From contig BRXU01000015.1 of assembly GCA_030267565.1 (NCBI GenBank), forward strand, positions 1,673,001-1,737,000: a DNA stretch of 64,000 nucleotides. Direction: 5' to 3'. Shown here in pieces: positions 58,786 to 64,000 of this stretch. The position numbers and the translations under genes were made by a program. Below the pieces are notes generated by a model. The model was not told the origin of the DNA. It did not search any database and saw only the letters and a program-made list of their open reading frames with translations. The stretch is from Pleodorina starrii. Taxonomy: Eukaryota > Chlorophyta > Chlorophyceae > Chlamydomonadales > Volvocaceae. Numbering within the stretch: position 1 is the first letter of the stretch; each line of letters begins with the position of its first letter.

Positions 58786-61105
58786 GCCCCGAACGACCCC
58801 GAACGGATCCCGAACGACCCCGAACGGATCCCGAACGACCCCGAACGACCCCGAACGGACCCCGAACGACCCCGAACGACCCCGAACGGAGCCCGAACGA
58901 CCCCGAACGGATCCCGAACGAGCCCGAACGACCACGATCGGATCCCGCACGATCCCGAACGGATCCCGAATTACCCCGAACGACCCCGAACGGATCCCGA
59001 ACGGATCCCGAACGACCCCGAACGACCCCGAACGGATCCCGGACGACCCCGAACGACCCCGAACGGATCCCGAACGACCCCGAACGGATCCCGAACGACC
59101 CCGAACGACCCCGAACGGATCCCGGACGACCCCGAACGACCCCGAACGACCCCGAACGACCCCGAACGACCCCGAACGGATCCCGAACGGATCCCGAACG
59201 ACCCCGAACGGATCCCGAACGACCCCGAACGGATCCCGAACGACCCAGAACGACCCCGAACGACCCCGAACGGATCCCGAACGACCCCGGACGACCCCGA
59301 ACGGATCCCGAACGACCCCGAACGACCCCGAACGACCCCGAACGACCCCGAACGGACCCCAAACGACCCCGAACGGATCCCGGACGACCCCGAACGGATC
59401 CCGAACGACCCCGAACGGATCCCGAACGACCCCGAACGGCCCCGAACGGATCCCGAACGACCCCGAACGACCCCGAACGATCCCGAACGGATCCCGAACG
59501 ACCCCGAACGACCCCGAACGGAGCCCGAACGACCCCGAACGGATCCCGAACGACCCCGAACGGAGCCCGAACGACCCCGAACGGATCCCGAACGACCCCG
59601 AACGACCCCGAACGACCCCGAACGACCCCGAACGGATCCCGAACGACCCCGGACGACCCCGAACGGATCCCGAACGACCCCGAACGACCCCGAACGATCC
59701 CGAACGGATCCCGAACGACCCCGAACGACCCCGAACGGAGCCCGAACGACCCCGAACGGATCCCGAACGACCCCGAACGGAGCCCGAACGACCCCGAACG
59801 ACCCCGAACGGAGCCCGAACGACCCCGAACGGATCCCGAACGACCCCGAACGGAGCCCGAACGACCCCGAACGGATCTCGAACGACCCCGAACGACCCCG
59901 AACGGATCCCGAACGACCCCGAACGACCCCGAACGGAGCCCGAACGACCCCGAACGGATCCCGAACGACCCCGAACGGATCCCGGACGACCCCGAACGAC
60001 CACGAACGGATCCCGAACGATCGACCCCGAACGGATCCCGAACGACCCCGAACGGATCCCGAACGACCCCGAACGGAGCCCGAACGACCCCGAACGGATC
60101 CCGGACGACCCCAAACGACCCCGAACGACCCCGAACGGATCCCGAACGACCCCGGACGGATCCCGAACGGATCCCGAACGACCCCGAACGACCCCGAACG
60201 ACCCCGAACGGATCCCGGACGACCCCGAACGGATCCCGAACGACCCCGAACGACCCCGAACGGATACCGAACGACCCCGAACGACCCCGAACGGATCCCG
60301 GACGACCCCGAACGACCCCGAACGACCCCGAACGACCCCGAACGACCCCGAACGGATCCCGAACGACCCCGGACAGCCCCGAACGGATCCCGAACGACCC
60401 CGAACGACCCCGAACGACCCCGAACGGATCCCGAACGACCCCGAACGGATCCCGGACGACCCCGAACGGATCCCGAACGACCCCGAACGGATCCCGAACG
60501 ACCCCGAACGGCCCCGAACGGATCCCGAACGACCCCGAACGACCCCGAACGATCCCGAACGGATCCCGAACGACCCCGAACGACCCCGAACGGATCCCGA
60601 ACGACCCAGAACGACCCCGAACGGAGCCCGAACGACCCCGAACGGATCCCGAACGATCGATCCCGAACGGATCCCGAACGACCCCGAACGGATCCCGAAC
60701 GACCCCGAACGACCCCGAACGGAGCCCGAACGACCTCGAACGGATCCCGAACGACCCCGAACGGATCCCGAACGACCCCGAACGACCCCGAACGGATCCC
60801 GCACGATCCCGAACGGATCCCGAACGACCCCGAACGACCACGAACGGATCCCGAACGATCGATCCCGAACGGATCCCGAACGACCCCGAACGGATCCCGA
60901 ACGACCCCGAACGGAGCCCGAACGACCCCGAACGGATCCCGAACGACCCCGAACGACCCCGAACGGAGCCCGAACGACCCCGAACGACCCCGAACGACCC
61001 CGAACGGATCCCGAACGGATCCCGAACGACCCCGAACGGATCCCGAACGACCCCGAACGGATCCCGAACGACGCCGAACGGATCCCGAACAGATCCCGAA
61101 CAACC
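58786..61105. repeat. 2.3-kb satellite of 10- and 11-bp units
   Basis: More than 200 head-to-tail units of two types, CCCCGAACGA (10 bp) and TCCCGAACGGA (11 bp, creating GGATCC where followed by the next unit), with GAGCCC, CCACGA and GATCGA variants. Higher-order blocks of several units recur. The units contain no stop trinucleotide on either strand, so all six frames stay open; these are not genes. Confidence 0.97.
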
Positions 61106-61436
61106 CCGAACGTCTCTGCAATGTACACAGTCCGTGCCTTTGCTTGTGTCTGTCGCGAGCGAGGTGCTGGTGTTGGACGACCCCTGATGATGGAGCCCGC
61201 TTATAAGCTTCACGTTGTCGCGCGGACATGCGGTCCTAATGTGTTTGGCCTTGCATCCGTGTTTAGGACGTGTTTTTGGAGCCATACCCTAACCGCACAT
61301 GTACCTCCTGGATAAAGGGCAACTGACTACCTACCTCTCCCTATTCCCGATGCCTCGGTTTATGCGTTGCTTGCGCTGGTCCGCTACACACGGCCTGCTT
61401 ACACCAAAAGCGGGACTGCCGGAGGCCCTTACTTGT
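61106..61436. other. No feature recognised
   Basis: Unique-looking sequence between the satellite and repeat R5 copy 2. Confidence 0.5.
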
Positions 61437-63459
61437 CACTATCAACACTATCATTGCAGGCTGCGCGTTATAAGTTCGTTCTGTGTGTGCGACACGCACT
61501 ACGTACATACTGCTTTTGTCGCGTTCCCAAAGCGCGAATTGCTGCACGTCGTCATACGTGGATGGGCCAGAGTGGTTTATTTGGGCACGCACGCGTGTCT
61601 GTCGTTCGGGGGTAGGTTGGGGTTCCAGAGGTCACCAGCAGTCACAGAGTCATCCGCCGTCATGACGCGTCATGTTCTGCAACTTATTACTTTAGGCACG
61701 CAGGGGGGCCGAGGCGGAGTGCCCATGCCATCCTGATAATGCTACTATTATGTGACCGTGATGCTATCCACCCCTATCCTCAGACCTTTTAAACGGTACC
61801 TTACGGCGATTACACTTTTTGGGCGGGGCCCCAGCGCGAAGCGCCCAGGGGGGCCCCGCCCTGTAGGATTGCCCATGTCCGTGTCTGGGTTCTGGGTTCT
61901 GGGTTCTGGGTAATTGGACAAGTGCAGACTTTCGGCCAACGGAAAGGCTGCATACGTAAAAGATTACATTCTTTATTGCACGGTAAATTTATTATTGGAA
62001 CCCAACATACATCGCATGAGTACAAACCAGTTTGGCAGTCTCCATGGACCGAGGCCGAGGTCAAACCATCACCTCTCGGCCTATAATTAATTCCAGAAGA
62101 GTCATCGTTCCTTAAGGTGGAATTCTGACATGACGGCGTGAAATGAATCTTCGTTTCGGAAACAAACTATGTTTGCATTGCAAACACTCTTCCCGCGACC
62201 ACACCACAGCAGCTCTGCTAGCCGGTCCGATCGTCTTGACGCATATTGCTATTACAAAGGTTGCAAGGAGCAAACCATGAGGGGCAAACTGCTGGTTGTT
62301 GGACGCCAAGCCGCCGATGCACGCACGATGCAGCCCTATGCAGCGGTCTTCTGCGGGCCGCCCAACAAGTCCAGTCGGCAACCTAGGGGATGGACTTCTA
62401 CATTCCCTGTCCTAATGTTATAGCAGTCAAGCCTCCTCTACGGCGAATACCTCAGTAGCGAAGCCTGTGCACTCTCGTCGGCAACTGCACGTCGTCGCTA
62501 CCCTCGCAAACAGTTCCGCTGTCCTTCTATTGGCAAGTCAGCCTGCGTGATGTGTAAATGATACACTCCATGTCTACTGTCAAGTAACTTCAGCCAATGC
62601 GCTGGCCGGAAGAGTTGCACAGTGCCGAGACGGCGCGCGATGCTAAACATGGGTCGGATTGCTGAAGCCGAAGGCATTTCAGATATAAAGCTCTGGCTGC
62701 CTATCAGCAGGAATGTCGATGCGACACTCTCACAGTTGACGCCCTCGCCGCTCGCTTTGGAAATGCCGTATTTCGGTCGATGCGCACATGCGCTCATGCA
62801 CCCGACGGGATGACGCGCTTCGCGCGGCGCCGGCAGGCCTTGATAACGACTCGGCTAGCAGGCATTTCGGGAAAAAGCTCTGGCTGTCTATCAGCAGGAA
62901 TGTCGACACTCTCACATTTCACGCCCTCGCCGCCCTAGCACTCAACTTAACCCGTACGGATTTAGTGGGGCCCCGCCCTTTTTCCGGCTTCAAGGAAGCC
63001 GACACCAACCCCTTGTCGCATTGGGACGACCGCCGCCCTGGACCGCCGGCATTGCGACGTTCAGTAATTGCGGCCGGCGTGACGAACCAATTATAAGTAT
63101 ATATAATAGGTGTTGTAGGTGATGTATCATAATTGAATTCATGTTCTGCAGTGGAGATGGCACTTGCTTTGTTGGCCAGACAGATAGAGTCGTTGGCCGC
63201 CATCCAGCGACCTTCGCGACCAGCGACCCTACGTCTCCTCGCACCGCGCCCTAACCGATGGATCAGATTCTCTTTGTCAGCGAGAAATGGAATTCCCATT
63301 ACTATATGCGAGTATAACGCATCCCAAGATGTGGCAATCCTTCGTCGCGGCCGCCCGAGTTCATTCCTTACGTACGGCGGCACTCTGCGGGTGTGTGATG
63401 CACATGCTGGGCCGCGGGCGGCTGCCCGCCCGCCTGCCTCATAAGAGGTGAGGACTGCT
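61437..63459 (+). repeat. Direct repeat R5, copy interrupted by an insertion
   Basis: 61437-61819 and 63017-63459 together match the uninterrupted copy at 43511-44259. The break point is inside the T run of ATTACACTTTT / CGCATTGGG. Confidence 0.85.
61820..63016 (+). mobile_element. Helitron-like non-autonomous element, copy 2
   Basis: About 1197 bp inserted in R5 without a target-site duplication (within a one-base ambiguity in the T run). It starts TGGGCGGGGCCCCAGCGCG and ends with the hairpin CGGCTTCAAGGAAGCCG plus ACACCAACCCCTTGT. It has no coding capacity. It is longer than copy 1 partly because a segment near the right end is duplicated (about 62690-62760 and 62877-62940 share TATCAGCAGGAATGTCGA). 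Insertion at a T, absence of target duplication, a subterminal hairpin and short asymmetric inverted ends suit Helitron2/Helentron-type elements; the class is tentative because the tip does not read CTRR. Confidence 0.65.
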
Positions 63460-64000
63460 CGAGCCGTGCTATGACCCAAAACACACTGTATGACCCGGTT
63501 CATGACTGGGCCGTTCCCCGAGTGGAGCCGAGTGGAGCCGTGCTATGGCACCAATGACATGGACACGGACTCTAACACCGACAGTGAGCGAGGAAGGCAG
63601 TGTAGGTGACATCACCGCTGCCACGGCCGTGTCCATCCGCGCTTTCGCAGCACAGGATCCTCAGGCTACATACACGTGCAGCCAAGGCGGATTGTACGTA
63701 TTCCTGCGATCGTGGTACATGGTCGGCTTTCGTTGTCGGCATCGATGCCGGGGCCCATGCCGCCGGCGCAGCCGTTGCCAAACCTGCCCATTGGCGGTGC
63801 TGTCACCAGCACGTACACCGTCAATCGAGCCGGCTTCGTTCATCGCTGTCGTCACCGCTGCTGAAGTTACAGCCTGGCCTCATGTTTGGCAGCCCAGCCG
63901 CGAGGTCCGGAAAGTCAAGGGTATCGTGAATGGCTGTAATCATGATGATGACCGGTGCCGCCTAGGCAAGAACAGTACAGCAGCAGCAGCAGCGGCGGCA
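63460..64000. other. Window end, no gene recognised
   Basis: It contains short repeats such as CGAGTGGAGC (about 63519-63538) and a (CAG)n/(CGG) run at 63976-64000. The short frames have no supporting motif. Confidence 0.4.

Noticed and set aside
58366..61315. Reading frames of 750-950 codons on both strands
   Set aside because: They arise because the 10/11-bp satellite units lack any stop trinucleotide in either orientation. Frames on both strands are equally long, and the flanks show no domain.
53791..63016. Reading 53791-54758 and 61820-63016 as long terminal inverted repeats of one 9-kb transposon
   Set aside because: Each copy has its own complete pair of ends, and the empty site in R5 shows that the right one inserted alone.

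Overview
The window looks like nuclear DNA from a volvocine green alga (Chlamydomonas/Volvox/Gonium relatives). It has small exons, GC-rich at third positions, that join in frame through GT-AG and some GC-AG introns. Introns are full of microsatellites, there is a plant/algal-type DYRK kinase, TGTAA-type poly(A) signals lie downstream of some genes, and a Ty1/copia element seems to use an initiator-Met half-tRNA primer site. The species cannot be named from the sequence. Exon models were built by hand by matching splice sites and phases; nothing was aligned to a database.

Gene-rich half (1-40345). A possible first exon of an off-window gene (515-809, -) is followed by a fringe/C1GALT-like (GT31-type) glycosyltransferase (1352-3521, +). 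It converges on a DYRKP-type protein kinase (6287-13936, -). Behind that in the same direction is an 11-exon ankyrin-repeat protein (15124-20081, -), which shares a 458-bp divergent promoter with the kinetochore protein NUF2 (20540-25496, +). A long orphan reading frame (27657-29594, -) precedes ASCC1, with a KH domain and a 2H phosphoesterase-like domain (31134-35636, -). ASCC1 is divergent from a LARGE/B4GAT1-like GT49 glycosyltransferase with a signal peptide (36203-40345, +). The functions are unrelated housekeeping ones: secretory-pathway glycosylation, signalling, chromosome segregation and nucleic-acid/ubiquitin-linked repair. I see no operon-like pathway.

Repeat-rich third (about 40.4-64 kb). 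I find no intact host gene here. It is a mosaic of nested repeats: a 0.73-kb palindrome; a 0.4-kb hairpin whose arms encode an AP2/ERF-like domain fragment; an imperfect palindrome of about 7.9 kb (44720-52613) carrying in one arm a complete gag-only copia-type LTR retrotransposon with a 5-bp target duplication (48976-51348); two oppositely oriented copies of a Helitron-like non-autonomous element, one with its empty site visible elsewhere in the window; a 65/77-bp minisatellite; and a 2.3-kb satellite of 10- and 11-bp units that happens to have no stop codon in any of the six frames.

Main points for follow-up are the hairpin-forming gene fragments (possible small-RNA loci), the half-tRNA-primed gag-only retroelement, the mapped Helitron-like insertion, several phase-confirmed GC-AG introns, and microsatellites that directly abut splice sites.
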